A stretch of DNA of 64,000 nt, taken from Pohlia nutans (lineage: Eukaryota; Streptophyta; Bryopsida; Bryales; Mniaceae). The DNA is taken from positions 17,019,955 to 17,083,954 of the forward strand of contig CM040102.1 of the NCBI GenBank assembly GCA_022496805.1, written 5' to 3'. Made by a program: the position numbers and the translations under genes. Shown here one piece after another: positions 1-12,832 of this stretch. Under the pieces are notes generated by a model that searched no databases, was not told where the DNA came from, and was given only the letters and a program-made list of their open reading frames with translations. Within the stretch, counting starts at the first letter, position 1; each line of letters begins with the position of its first letter.

Positions 1-231
1 AACACTATATTCTCCAAAATTAATAGCAAATTTTGTAACACTTAACAATGCAAAGGTCTTTGTTTTTGAAAAATCCCCTAGGTGGAATTTAACCTGGATT
101 GGGTTAGAAATTAGACTAAATTTTCTATTAGAAAATAAATTTACTTATTCAAAATTTATTCTTTTGACCCTAAGTTGCCTCTAAAAAGGGACGCTGACAA
201 GAAAAAGGTAGCTTGGTGCATTAGAGGTTAA
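1..231. mobile_element. Partial family E MITE at the window edge
   Basis: Matches the right half of 48317-48861 (CTAGGTGGAATTTAACCTGG block). Ends in a degenerate GCATTAGAGGTTAA. Confidence 0.7.
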
Positions 232-1082
232 CGTGTTGAAGTCTAGGGTGGTTTTGAAAAAACTACAGTGTCTTTGGTGATATATATATATATACTCTTT
301 TTGTTGAAATTAGGGATACTATTAATAGTATGTATGTGTATAAATGTATGCATAGTTTAACCTTTAAAGGACTAATGGGGATAGTAGATATGTTGGCATA
401 TATTTGACATTTTTTGTAAATAGAAAGTTTCAATTGAAAACTCAATAGCGCATGAAAATCAGGTCGACGTGAATTTTAACTTCACTCTTAATCTTAAACC
501 CACAAGAGGTGTGGAATTATGACAAATACAATGAAATATTAGTGTATAATAGTGATCGGAAAGGGCTTTGAGAAACTTTAAGGGTTAATCAAACAAGTGC
601 ACGTTAAACCTTGGTAAGATGAGACTATTGGATTGGAAGATTACACTCAAAAATAAGATTTTGGAGGGTGTATGACTTCAAAGTTAAATAAGAGTTGGGT
701 TAAATTTCAAATATGAAAGTGAAGAGGTTCAACAATGACCTATGTCAACACCTCTCTATTGCAATCTTTCATGTCAAGAACAGACTCACATATAATTATT
801 GTGAATTTTATAAGTGAGAGTGACTTATCCATATATGGTTTAGAAAAAAAATTATACGTAAAAAAATGATAGGAGTTGGTACATTGATCAAGATTGGAAT
901 ACATATACTAATGGAACATGAACAAGAGAATACAATCCAAAAATAAATAAATAAATGAGATGACAAACTTTTTAATAAAAATATATCACAATTCACAAAT
1001 TAAACAACAATCAAACAACTATAAGGCAAAATACGGGTTGTACAAGGGATCCCAAATGTCTTTGAAGGGTTAATGAGCTTAA

Positions 1083-2004
1083 CCCCTAAAATTCTGAGCG
1101 ACCATATTCTGGTCGTTCACTCGTTCCACTTTTTGGACAGTCTCCAAGGATCTCATACTTCTAAAATTTTCAATGAAAATTTTAGTGTAGCTTCCAAAAA
1201 CTACACTCTACATGTCGCACTTCGTTTCATGTCATTCCGATAAGTATTGCAAAAGTTATAAGCATTTGAAGTTTTTGAAGCGAGATCGGACAGCAAGAAT
1301 TTTTTTACTTTTTACTCTTTTTCAAAATTTCTTTTTTGATTCATGATTGGTTGATCTTTATCTACAAATGAAGCTTTAAGTCTACCCATTTTGAGCAATG
1401 GGATAAAAGTTATGAGGAGATCTGTTTTTTGGGCAGCTTGGACCAAAAAAACTTTGAAGCTCATTTCTCCACTCAATTTTCAATATTTTAATGAAATAAA
1501 AGGCACTAGGTGAAGATTTCCAAGTACAACATTCTCACCGTTAAGATTGACATTTTACAATTCCATGTCAAACTTATTAATGATTTTCTTTTTCCTTTCA
1601 CTTTGTACCCACTTCTAGTAATTGTTTTATGAAAAAATTAACATGAGCTTTTTTCTTACAAGATTTTATATTTGAAGACTTAACTCAATTGTTAACACGG
1701 CCTTGCCATTCAATGAATTTCTAACCCATTCAAAAAAAAGATTTTAATTTCTAAAGTTCAAATTTGTCACCGGATTGAACTCCAAAAAATCTTCTTTTGC
1801 AACTTTGATCCTTATAATCTACAAATCTAATGGTCATTTTGCTCTCAAATTTTGTGCTCACATGAAAATTCAAGTTGGGTTAGTATTGGAACTTACGGTT
1901 AAATGATGAAAAAACTAAAAAAAACATATGATTGCTTCTGCAACTTCCAAATGCTGCGTTTTTCATGGTTTTTTTGTGAGAATACAATCAAGGAATTTTA
2001 GGGG
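1083..2004. mobile_element. 922-bp TTAA-flanked TIR element (family L)
   Basis: TTAA at 1079-1082 and 2005-2008. Termini CCCCTAAAATTC and GAATTTTAGGGG are perfect inverse over 12 bases. The body has no open frame of note. It resembles 55251-56058 in its first 100 bases (both have ...CCATATT-TGG... and TTTTGGAC blocks). Confidence 0.88.
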
Positions 2005-2079
2005 TTAATCATTTTACTAAAGATGACAACTTGCATTACCTAAAAAAGATTGAAAAAAAGAATTAGTGGCCCTAGTCTC

Positions 2080-2250
2080 CTGCATAACATCCACTAGCCT
2101 TCATGTCCACTACCTTCCTTCATGAATGCACTCTTCTCATGACCTTGAGCCTCCACCTGTCCACTTAGCTACTGATGAACTTGTTGAGTGTGGAATATTC
2201 TACACCATCTACCGCAGAGCCAAGGTAGAGACGAAGCATTCTACTAAATG
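2080..2250 (+). repeat. Dispersed repeat family P, four copies
   Basis: A ~150-bp segment with CTTCATG...CTCATCACCTTGAGCCT...GTGTGGAATATTC recurs at 15230-15385 (+), 25905-26045 (+) and 27925-28075 (-). No coding content and no clear termini. Confidence 0.75.
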
Positions 2251-2284
2251 TTATGTGCTTCACCAAACTGCCAAACTAAATGCT

Positions 2285-2426
2285 TACTAGTAGAAATTTG
2301 GTTATTTGTAACCGGTCACAAACAACTCTCACCGTCCAAAAACAACTTGTTTTTACAAAAATCAAGTTGTTTTGAACAAGTTATTCCAAACAAGAGTAAT
2401 TTTACAAGACCAAATTTCTACTAGTG
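2285..2426. mobile_element. 142-bp palindromic MITE with ACTAGTAGAAATTTGG termini
   Basis: The left end TACTAGTAGAAATTTGGT and the right end ACCAAATTTCTACTAGTG are inverted repeats. The interior has a second inverted pair around AACAACTTG. Termini resemble the CACTA-type element at 51255. Target-site duplication is not clear. Confidence 0.75.
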
Positions 2427-3157
2427 GGTTACGGTCATTTCTCACTTATTTCCACCTAAGCCACATGTGTCTGTGTTGGTTATATTTTTCCTTCCAACGA
2501 AATTATGTTTCATTTGTTAAAAATAAAAAATAAAAAATGGTTAAGGCCATTCAATGTACAGGGAGATCCGACAGTCAGTGTAAAATCAACTGAATGAAAT
2601 TACCAAATTACCAGTTGAAATTCATCTGAAATCTGAATAAATTTTGTGACACTCGGGTGCTTTCTATGTGACACATGTATAAGAAATAACGAAAATGAGT
2701 TATTATCCAAAACCGATAACCTTGGTTTTGAAAAATATTGGATTTTAGCTGGTTCCTTTAGAAAATCCCTCACTCCGTTCAGTGCGGCCATTCATCGGTC
2801 CTGAACTCGTGATCAGTGAACTCGTGATTATCTCCCTAAATGCCGGCTTGCGGTGGTTAACTACAGTACTCATGATTTCTAATCATGCACTGTTGATTGA
2901 TGTCTCAGTTGTACAGATGTGAGTGGCTTTCAGTCAGGCAGGCCTCCATCACCTAAAACATTTGATTATTATGAGAATGCATGCCGGGCAGTGGCTGATT
3001 CACTTCAATTACAACTGAACATGATACCTCTAATGAAAGTTTTAAAACAATCAAGTACATACTAAATCATCATAAAAAATTTCAAGACAAGAGGACCAAG
3101 TCTGGTGTCTGAAGTTCAAATGTGTGACTTTTAATTTTGCACATGGTGCAAAATTAA

Positions 3158-3469
3158 CCCCTAAACGTATCAACCCTTTGCACAGAAGTAGATACTAGCC
3201 TTAAAAGTAGATATCAACATGGTTCAGATGTACATGCGGTGTACATGAAAAGATCATTGCAAGCATAAAATCTACCCAACAAATTTGACATACTTGCAGT
3301 TGAAGGTCTCTCCAATATTATCAACACCTTTCCATCACAAAAGTTTTGTTGTAATTGGTAGAGAATTTAATAGGCTTTCAAAAGTGACTTGGATGAAAAT
3401 CACCCAAGAAAGTTGCAAGGCTTCAAATCTGTTTGTGATTCAGTTTTTGAACGTTGGAACGTTTAGGGG
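3158..3469. mobile_element. 312-bp TTAA-flanked MITE (family A)
   Basis: TTAA at 3154-3157 and 3470-3473; TIR CCCCTAAACGT. The interior is alignable end to end with 29562-29883 and, inverted, with 40476-40797. Confidence 0.9.
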
Positions 3470-4819
3470 TTAATAATTGGAATTGGGCTTAGGCTGAGAT
3501 ATTCAAATACTTATATACAAAACAACAAAATACTGCATCTGCTTCATGATACAACACATGCATTATGCGGTATTTCTTGGGTTTGGAAGTTTGTTACCTT
3601 AATATAATTATTTTTTGGATTGCGTTCTCTTGTTCATGTTCCATTAGTGTATGTATTCCAATCTTGATCAATGTACCAACTCCTTTCATATTTTAACACG
3701 TAAATTTTTGTCCTAAATCGTATATGGATAGGTCACTCTCACTTATAAAATTCACAATAATTATGTGTCACTCCTTCTTGATATGAAAGATTGCAATAGA
3801 GAGATGTTGACACAAGTCATTATTGAACATCTTCACTTTCATTTTTGAAAATTTAACCCAAACTCTATTTAACTTTGAAGTCACACACCCTCAAAAATCT
3901 CATTTTTGAGTGTGCACTATACGGTTCAAAAACATATTATAATCTTTCAATTCAATGGTCCAATCTTACCAAGATTTCATTGAACTATGCTTACATTTAC
4001 ACAGTTGAATACTATTAACTCCTGAAGGATCAGGTGGACATATTGTGTTCAAGAATAATTTCATTACTATAATAACTTATTTGGATTCCATAATTTTGAC
4101 TCAATGTTAACTAAAGAATTGTAAATGTCCGTTACAAGAACAAAAAAATCCTTCAAGATTTGCAATCATGTTGATCAATCCACCAGGAAAAAAACTAAAA
4201 AGTCAACATAGGTGAACTTGGGACATAGTAATTAGGGAGGTTGATGATCTAGAAGGCGTTTTCACACTAGGATGTTACATTTGTCAAAAAAAGAAGTGTA
4301 CAATATGTAATAGATTTGCCATTAAACACTATATAATAATTACGGATAATGTTTAAATATATTTAAATGGAATCTTTTCAAAATCTTTGGAATCATTTTG
4401 ACATATTTGATATTGTTTTGGAATTTTTGAGATATTCAAAAAATCAATATGAAATCTTTACACATTTTATGCAGTGTAACAATTAAAAACGATCACAAAC
4501 ACACAGTCCTTCAGTAGGAGTTAAGCTCAAATGCAATAGAACTCATTTTCGTGACCTAAATTTAGCTTAAGTAGAAAAAGCAGAGAAATCCAAAATATGC
4601 TACACGGTGAACCTTGTTTACCACTCTTTTTGTAATTGGGATCCCGTATAAAATCTAGAAATAACTTGAATGATTTGAATTTATCTTGAACAGGTGGCAT
4701 GACCAAGCAAAATCCTTCACTAAAAGAATTGGATGAAAATCATTCAAAGAGCAGTTGGAATTGAATAGTCAGTTCCATTCATAAATCAGATTTTGGTCTG
4801 GACGGCATTTAGGGGTTAA

Positions 4820-5034
4820 ACCCTAAGCGTTTGGATGTGCCTTTGCGGCCAATAGAATACGTTGTATTTTGGTTATATTTGGAACGAATCCACACTTTTA
4901 ATAGGTTTGAGTTCAAAAGAAAAGTTGGAATTTAGATCAAAGGAGCTATTTAAATCCCAATTTAGAGTTTCTTGTTGGTAGCAAATCCCAATTTTATGAC
5001 AACAATTTTATAATCCCCACGAAAAAAATCCCCA
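4820..5034. mobile_element. Family H MITE, right end eroded
   Basis: Starts after TTAA 4816-4819 with ACCCTAAGCG. Shares GGAACGAATCCACAC and GAGTTTCTTGTTGGTAGC blocks with the inverse of 34446-34655. The same TTAA ends a family A fragment (about 4700-4815). Confidence 0.7.
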
Positions 5035-5363
5035 CTATATATGTCATATGAGACTTGGAAATCGAGGTAACGGACAAGGATGATGTCCATGTGTGCGACT
5101 GACATTAATTTTGCTCCTCCAAGGAAAAGCATCTTGCTGCCAGCACCATGACTGCCAAGAAGTTATGTTACAGTAGAGGCACCTCGAACAGCTAATAGCC
5201 CCTGACCGACAATCTCTACTTCCCCTGTAGCTGAAGTAAGCTGGATGTTTTGCAACAAATTTCTTTATCTCGTCCAAATGTAGTGCGTCCAGTCATTGCT
5301 ATTTCACTGTACCATGGAATGTTATGTTTCTTTAATTCATGTATTTACAAAATTGAGTACACT

Positions 5364-5600
5364 AACCCCTAAATGTATTCTGAAGGGTGTCCCTGGAATT
5401 CACAATTTGAGAAAATCATTATAAACTACTATTTAAAAGAATATTTTGGAATTGGTATACAAATGAAAGCTATAGCTTTTGAATATTAGATTCCATCCGC
5501 ATAGCTTGATTCACTGATACTATCACCAATATTTAATTATAAAATTTTGAAATTTGAAATTTGAAATTCCTTCTAAATTCGATTACAAACAAAATTTTAA
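5364..5600. mobile_element. Partial family B MITE
   Basis: Starts CTAACCCCTAAATGTATTC (the only terminus preceded by CTAA instead of TTAA) and contains the ATTCCATCCGCATAGCTTGA block of family B. The 3' half is missing. Confidence 0.6.
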
Positions 5601-5699
5601 TATTTTTTGAGTAAAATTTGCATGGGCATCTCTCTGGGGAGCGTCACCTTTTGCGTCACCTTTTCTACTAGGAGAAAGCATTGGTTATTTGATAGCAAG

Positions 5700-7080
5700 T
5701 GAGAACTTGAAACTTCCAAGCTCCCAAAACATTAATATTCTTTTGTAACAATTTAATCCTTGAATCCAGAATGCAGAGATTGAGATCCTTACCCAGTGCG
5801 AGGTTTTTGTACAATACGGTTTTGAGTTCACGACACAAGACCCAGACAGTTCAACCTGGACGAAACTACTGAGGTGGTGCTTCAGGTAGGAGTGTAAGAC
5901 CTCTACCTCTACAAGACTTTTTCTTGATGCTATGATGCCAAGGCTTTGCAGATTCCAGTTGTTGCCTAGCTAGGGGAGCCCTGAATTGCAGGTCTTTCTG
6001 GTGAAGCCCATCCCTCAGTTACAAGCGCCACCAAACCAGTCAAATGAGGTCAAAAGGGTCCGGTGGCCATGCTTTCATGGCAGGTGAGTGAGGTGACCAT
6101 ATTGTCAGGCAGTAGATTTTGTAGGGCTGATCTCGTGACAGTATTTTAACCCTTGGCTCTCCCCTCAGGTTGCTTGATGGAGGCCCTCGTCTGTCATCCT
6201 CGCAGTGCGCCACACCGGCATGACATACACCTTATCTCATCACATGATACGTGTACAATAGGGGTGTCAGATGGTGAGCTTATGAGGTGATGCAGTTTGG
6301 ACGTTTTGGCATCCCGCAATCCACGCCCACAACCTGAATGAAGACTCTCACCAAATCTGTTGACTTCTACACTCGCATTGAAACCTTGGGGGTTCTGCTA
6401 CCACTAGAAGGAAATGTGTCGTTTTTCACTTACTATAAATGAAAAAGAAATGAAACAGCACTAGGCACATGAGCTGTGTTAGTGCTGATGAGTAGTTTTG
6501 GTCACAAGAAGATAGAAACGAAAGTATAATATTCTGGTACTATTCATTCTTCCCACGAAATGAGGAATGAAAAACGACAGGTTTGCTACTAGTGTACCAT
6601 CCTTCAAGGAGATACACTACGTACGGGGAGGGGGTGTCGTTTCTCTTTCGATTTTTGAGTGAAACCATGCCACTTCTCCATGTGTCAGAAGAGGTAAGTG
6701 CAGACTGTGTCACAAAGGGAAAATGTTTAAAGTTCAAAGCCTAAGTGAGAAGCAACACTTTCCTGGACTCTTGGGAATGAGAAACGACGGGTTTTGCTTG
6801 TAGTGATAGGGGCCATGTCCTCGCACGGGAGCTTGTTGCAAAAACTTGATGAAAAAGCCCACAATTTGTTTTCACTGTCACCTCCTGATGGTGAGTCACA
6901 AGGATATGCGATTTAAATGGCTTGTGTCCGTTCTTCTTGCTGTCAAAAAACACACTTGTGCAAAATTTCAGCATCTTGTATACTGATTGTGTAAGGATGG
7001 CTTTTTACAAGACCTTGGGGTCAGTAAGAAGCACCCTCTGGAAAGTGAGGAGATCTTCAACCAGTTTGATGCCCATGATG
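5700..7080. other. Intergenic, nothing recognised
   Basis: Somewhat higher GC than its surroundings (5800-6400) but only short unrelated frames. GAAACGACA/TGTCGTTTC pairs near 6410-6790 hint at an old inverted repeat. Confidence 0.5.
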
Positions 7081-7262
7081 GTTTTGAGTAGGTCCTATGA
7101 AGGCTTTATTCTATTCAATTTTATTTTTTTTTCGACCAATACATGCAATGTTCTTCACTGATTTTGTGGTATAAATTTAGTTCTAATCTGAATATATTTG
7201 TGTCGATATGTAATCAATTGAATTGGTCATTTTAAAACCATGAAACTCTGGTCGTTTAGGGG
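7081..7262. mobile_element. Partial family G MITE
   Basis: Right end GGTCGTTTAGGGG and TTAA 7263-7266. It contains the ACCAATACATGCAATGTTC block shared with 39614-39844. Confidence 0.8.
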
Positions 7263-7689
7263 TTAAAGGAGGTTACTGACCTCTTCTAATTTTTGTGTGA
7301 TGTCTTTGTGTTCTTTTGAGCAATGGCGTTGGATTGTGGTGCTTCACATTGGAATAAACCTCCTTCTGAGTCAATCAGATAAAATAAAATAAAAATAATT
7401 AAAACTAAAAATAATTAAAACGTTTATCATAGGACTGTCTCCTACACTAGTTGAGCTCAATAAACTTGGTGTACCATGTTGATGAAGCAGAGCATATCAT
7501 TATTTTCTACTGAAGTTCGTGATCTTGTGTTTCCTACACGTTGCATGATTGCTTCGCTTCAGTTGAATGACAAAACGCCTTCAATCTGTAAGAAAGCATT
7601 TTTCTCAAAAATTGCTTTCATAGAGAAGTAGGTCATCTACTCGGATGCACTAGATATCATGTGTGCACATCTGCTCCAGCCTACACGAT

Positions 7690-10600
7690 TGCAAATTCTT
7701 CGAAGTGGCTGTACTACAGGTACTGCGAGTTGTCCTGATTTTCGTGTGAGAGGTTGTTAGAGACCAGTATGTGAAAAGCGAGGACATTCGTGCTAAATTA
7801 GAAATTACTCCGCTACTGTATGTGCACCACAATGTCCCTAACTTTTGCAGTCTATACGTGTGACTTGCTCTCTATCGAGATTCACTAGCCACCGTATCTC
7901 CTAATACAAACGCCCTAAGAGTTCACATAAGGCGGTACCTACGACCTAGAGTATAATTGATGCAACTCCTTAGGAAATAAAACGTCGAGTCAGTAATCAC
8001 CCATGCAACACGACCATTTTACGCAGCCCATCACGCAGGGGTGTGCTCTATGAAAACGAGATGGAGAATTCTACCCGAAATTCAGACACTGGAGATCTGG
8101 CTATACATTTGTCTCTCTTTCAATCATTTTAAAACTAGAATAAGTTTCGTTTTGAATTATTGTACTTGAAACATCATTAAGGGGTCTGCGGGCTCTAAGA
8201 CTGTCAGTCTATTGTAAATTCAGGCACCAGAAATTTCTCGCAGTGTTTTCTGCTTATTGACAAGTGACTACTCAACTATAAGTTATCACATAATTACTGC
8301 ATGGAGGAAATCACAACTACAGATTAACTTATGGTTTTTCCAGGATTTCACTCACCTTTCTTGAAACGCTTGTCTTCCAATCTGGTCGGAGTAAGGTAGA
8401 AGCACCAGAAACTGTTAGGTACCAATTGTGGTCACCTATAAAAGCACCTGTTTCAAATTCAAGAGTTCCCAATTTAGTTATCACAAGCATCAATTATGAA
8501 TACCAAGTTAGCAATCTGATTGGACTAGAAATGAAAGACAGTTATTGGTACACATACTAACATCAATAGTGGTCTGTGCATATTAAGTTTGAAAATTTAT
8601 AACAAAGATTTCGTACATTGCAAAAATAATAATTAAAAATTGAGCTTAATTATTAATCCCAAAGTTTTTATGTGCTGCAATTTTTTATCATTGAAAACCA
8701 GCGCTCCATGTAGGTTGAAATGCTTAAACTGGCGGCAATTGTACCCCTTACCTTAAATCGTCTGTGAATTGCTCTCTTCAAGAGTGCCGATGTCCACCGA
8801 AGCACTTCCAAGGACATGGCGAGAAGGATTCTGTATCCATCATTTTAAGATGAAGGTGTACATTAAGAAGTCTGGTCAAACCAAAATGAGACTGATCTCT
8901 GTAAGCATTAAAAATGACGTCAAATTTCTACCATGTTGAAATAGTTAACGAGGATTTACCGTACTTTCGAGTCCAGTAAATGTTCATGAAGAAAGGCATG
9001 GACTGAAACTCTAACTTGAGCCAACAGTCTTTGGTGACAGTGAAGAGTTATGGATTCCTATCAATTTCGAATTGAGTTGACATTTTCAGTAAAGGAGCAG
9101 GTTGTGGAGTACGTACCTCGAAAAATGAATGAAAATCATTTCGCCCACCGTACTGCGTAGCACCACGAAAGCTGGTGTCTGAGTTGTAGTTGCACAGGAG
9201 AGGAAGTGCAAGCAGAACGACAATCTTAGCAGAGCTGCCAGGTACCTTCCGACAAGTTCCGAAGTTGCCCGTCCTGGCATTACTTCTAAGGCTGCCACAG
9301 AATAAAGATACCACAACTATATGCATCCAATGATGTGTTCGTCCAATCCAAAGCTAATGGCGGTTGGCAAGAACTTCAAAAGCGAATGATGATTCTTCAG
9401 ATGACTCAGAAATTGATCGTTACATACATCTAAGATCTCCATACTGGCCTATGAATGGTAAGAATCTATTCATCGCCACATCTCTTGGTAACATTTCCGA
9501 ACAAAGACGGGATTGAGATTAAAGAAGGCAACATTGTACCATAACAGATCATATCAGTACATGTCGAAAGAACTTCGAAACTAAGGATATCAGCAGCCAA
9601 AATTCGTGGCAGATGTGAAAACGATACTACTGAACTTTTCAACCGTGTTAAAAAAATAATGCAATCAATGGATCATCACTCACGTAGGACCAATTCACAT
9701 CACCGTCTTGAAAGACAAAGAAACTACTGTAGTGATATGATTTCAAACGTTCGATTTAAATCTACTTGAGCTGAAGCTAAATTCTATCCATTGCAATGTT
9801 ATGAGGATTTCCGAATGGAGATTCGCAAATTTTCAGCATAGTCATCTTAACCAACCGTTCCAGTGCTCCAACAAAATGCATGTCGATCATTCTCATTCGG
9901 CCATCGAATGTCAACCCCGGGATGGAGGCAAAGCAAATTTGAAGTGCAGAAATGACGTACTGAGGAATCTCACCCCTGTTATCTACCATCTGAATGAGTA
10001 TCCAAATTCATATACTTGACAATAGACATAGTCCCTCAAAGCAATGGGGAAATCAGGCTCGAAAACGGTCAAGATTGCCACACTCCCTACAAAAAAGAGC
10101 ACAATTCTTGCAACATCAGCGTAAAATTGACGAGAACGTCGCAGCTTGGATTTCTTGCGCTCCGATTGCAAATCAGCTTGCAAGAGTTTCACAGCTTCAA
10201 TCAGTCGTTCGTATCGCTGCAGAGGTATCACTGTACAAGTTAGCAACTTTTTTGCCATCAATCGAGTGGCGCACGCACGTCACAAATACATTCAGAGCCA
10301 AAATTTACACGCAATTTCAAGGCTCTCATAACGTCTTTCACAGCCGCAATCGTTTCAAAATTTCGACAGAAGAATGTGCATAATCTCCTCATCTTGATTT
10401 GTTTGTAGGATGCTAATGTCGAAAATTTGCATTCGTGCATCTTTAATTAACGCGCTCTGATTCGCTCCGCATCTTGATTTTTAGACATTAAAGTTCTATA
10501 TCAAAATCAAGATGCGGAACGTGGATAATTGTCTAAAATTCTCTGCTCCTGTCTAAGACACAAAATCGATGAAATTGAAAAATGAAAGCACCTCTGACAA

Positions 10601-10909
10601 TTGCGGCACCGTGTGTCCTCCAGATACTTTCCTACACGACGCTGCGGCTGTACAGAGAAACCGCAACACATGAACGTGTCAATGTCAAAGTCATTTTTCG
10701 TCACAACATTTTCTTGAATCAACTTTAGTCGCAAAATGGAACATGAACACATACACGCTTGCACAGAGAAGACATCAAGAGGTAGCGCAAACAGTCAACT
10801 GACCTGATCGTCGGGATTGCAAAGAAAGAAGACAGCGTAAGGCCGAATTGGAGCGCGATAAAGCTTGCAATTCCTTCAATCGCTTTGCGGCCTCGTCCTC
10901 CTCCGCCAT
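7690..10909 (-). CDS. Probable multi-exon gene, function not recognised (model incomplete)
   Basis: The clearest start is ATG 10909-10907: exon 10804-10909 reads MAEEDEAAKRLKELQALSRS... and ends at GTCAGT. A second exon 10592-10647 joins in phase (SCRKVSGGHTVPQLSE). Further likely coding blocks on the same strand: 10258-10440, around 10000-10220 (RYERLIEAVKLLQADLQSER), 9780-9970 (GEIPQYVISALQICFASIPG), 9110-9290 (GRYLAALLRLSFCLHFLSCA, donor GTACGT), 8754-8840 (LLAMSLEVLRWTSALLKRA, donor GTAAGG), 8360-8450 (GAFIGDHNWYLTVSGASTLL, donor GTGAGT) and near 7730-7810. The blocks are rich in Leu/Ala helices, as in an alpha-helical repeat protein. Joins between the middle blocks are not resolved and some may be wrong or decayed. 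No catalytic motif is visible and I name no family. The 3' end is not defined. Confidence 0.42.
10463..10521. repeat. Hairpin with 19-base arms
   Basis: CGCTCCGCATCTTGATTTT (10463-10481) and AAAATCAAGATGCGGAACG (10503-10521) pair with one mismatch around a 21-base loop. It sits between coding blocks of the unrecognised minus-strand gene. Confidence 0.85.
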
Positions 10910-10929
10910 GGCCGGCACTTGGATGCTAA

Positions 10930-12440
10930 TTGAAAGTTAAACACTAAACCTGCACTTTCAATTGAACGACGGTCCAGTTAAGCGGAGCACTGTTATGATG
11001 GAAAGAACTCTGGCCTCGATGATCGATCCTGGGAAGCAGGAAATCAAATTGCGCGCCTATTCCGCCATGAAAATCAAGAACTGGCTCGTCGACGAGCCTG
11101 TGACTGACTTATTAGCTTACTACACTAAATGGCATATTAGTGTTCAGAGATAATCGATGTCTTTTACCACAATTGTTTCAAAACTGAAGAGAAATAGTGT
11201 CCCTTAACACTACATAGGAGTTTGTCGTTTGTCATTCCCACTTTCATTGAGAGTGCCATTCTTATTTGTGACATGAGGTGGCATACCATATTTATTATAA
11301 AGTTGCTATGTAAATGTCATTGGAACACTACATTCATCTTTTCTTCTAAGGATATTATACTTCCCACAGAAACAAATAGTGTCCGGATTTGAGAAAGTGT
11401 CCCGGACATTAAATGCGCCATTCAATGTAGTGACTTTTTTTTCAATATGTTTAGGCAGTGCAAGTGGTGATGGAGCTCCTCACATCCACGATCTGGATGA
11501 AACATGTAAAATATGGATGACTTGCGATGTGTTCATTAAGAAAATTGTGTAGATTCATCCAAATTGAAGCGATATTACCCAACACCCAACATGATCATGG
11601 ACACAGTACATTTTCCTGGTAAACACAGGTCTCGGTTTCTTTGAATTGAATTAGAGGGTAGGGGTACTCTTGTATCAAATAGGCAGAGATTGTGCTTGTA
11701 GAATATCACGTACTGTAATGGGGTAGCTCACAGATGGGGAGCATATTGCAGAGTAAGTTAAGTCTTCATGCACCAGATGAATAACGTTGTTAGTAATTGC
11801 AGATACATTGGGGACCAGTTATCAGCCATGAAATGACACCATATCATGTACAGTACACTACCCTATTTGTGTCATAATTTGGAAGTCTCCCTATTTGTAA
11901 TGTAAATATCAAAATTTTCATGTATCAAAATTTTAGATGTAAGAGAGTGATACATAATGACTACAAACTGGCACAAATAGTCACATTGCACAAATAGGGT
12001 GATTCATTGTATAGCTACCAATCACATGCATCATTTCAACAGGAGAAACACTAGTTCCAGCAGAAACACAAATGAAGTACGGTATGCACTTGGAACATAA
12101 CACCGGTAGTTACAAATAGAGTTGTTGCCCTGATCTTGTGATTTTTCAAAATTCTGACGCTAAGTGAACACAAAATAACAAACTTCACAAATAAGACTGA
12201 GCCATGTGCATTTCAGAAAAGACTTCAAATAGGTTGCAAGCTTACCTGCTATTGTCAAATCTATTATATTAAATGCACATTGTCACAAGCTCGTTGTCAC
12301 GAACATGGTCAGGCTTTCATCCCAATGTTTCATATTCCTTCATCCCGAATGTTTTTCATATTTTTGTAAGACTTTGAGGGGCAATACAGTTCATTCGACT
12401 ATCCAAGTTCATTCTTGCAATGCAACAGGTCTGTGCTAGT
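10930..12440. other. Intergenic, no supported gene
   Basis: AT-rich unique-looking sequence with several CACAAATAGG/CTATTTGTG motifs in both orientations (11860-12240), perhaps an eroded foldback element. No splice-bounded coding block seen. Confidence 0.6.
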
Positions 12441-12832
12441 TCTTCATTAACCCCCCACTGAGCGATCAACCATTTTATGGTCACAATCCTTTTTTTACAG
12501 GTTGCCCAAGATGAAAAAAAACAAAAAAACAAAAAAAACAAAAAAAAACAAAAAAAAAAAACAAAAAAAAAGTTCAAATAGGAAATCTAGTCTCCTTTCC
12601 ATCCCAATTTGAATTATGGCAAGTGAAATTAAACTCCACCGAGGAGAATTTTTCAAATACAAGGACCTCAATATTGTCATAGTGTTGTAGAATTTACTAT
12701 TTGGGAAAACTAATGATGTTGTCTCCTTTGAGAAAATTTCTTTTTTTAATTTCAGAATAGAATGTTTAGTTTTAGCCAATCATACCAAATTTCAAATTCT
12801 AAAAAAGAAATGGTAATTTTGGTGAATATTAA

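Larger units (their letters stand above)
290..4030. repeat. Large imperfect inverted repeat: left arm ~310-950, right arm ~3610-4030
   Basis: TGATCAAGATTGGAATACAT (left) is the inverse of the right-arm block at ~3655. The AACCTTGGTAAGATGAG, ATACTATTAATAGTAT and GTGAGAGTGACTTATCC blocks also pair in order. Another fragment of the arm end is at 49507-49590 (ATACTATTAATAATATCCCC). The spacer holds elements 1083-2004, 2285-2426 and 3158-3469. Confidence 0.75.
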
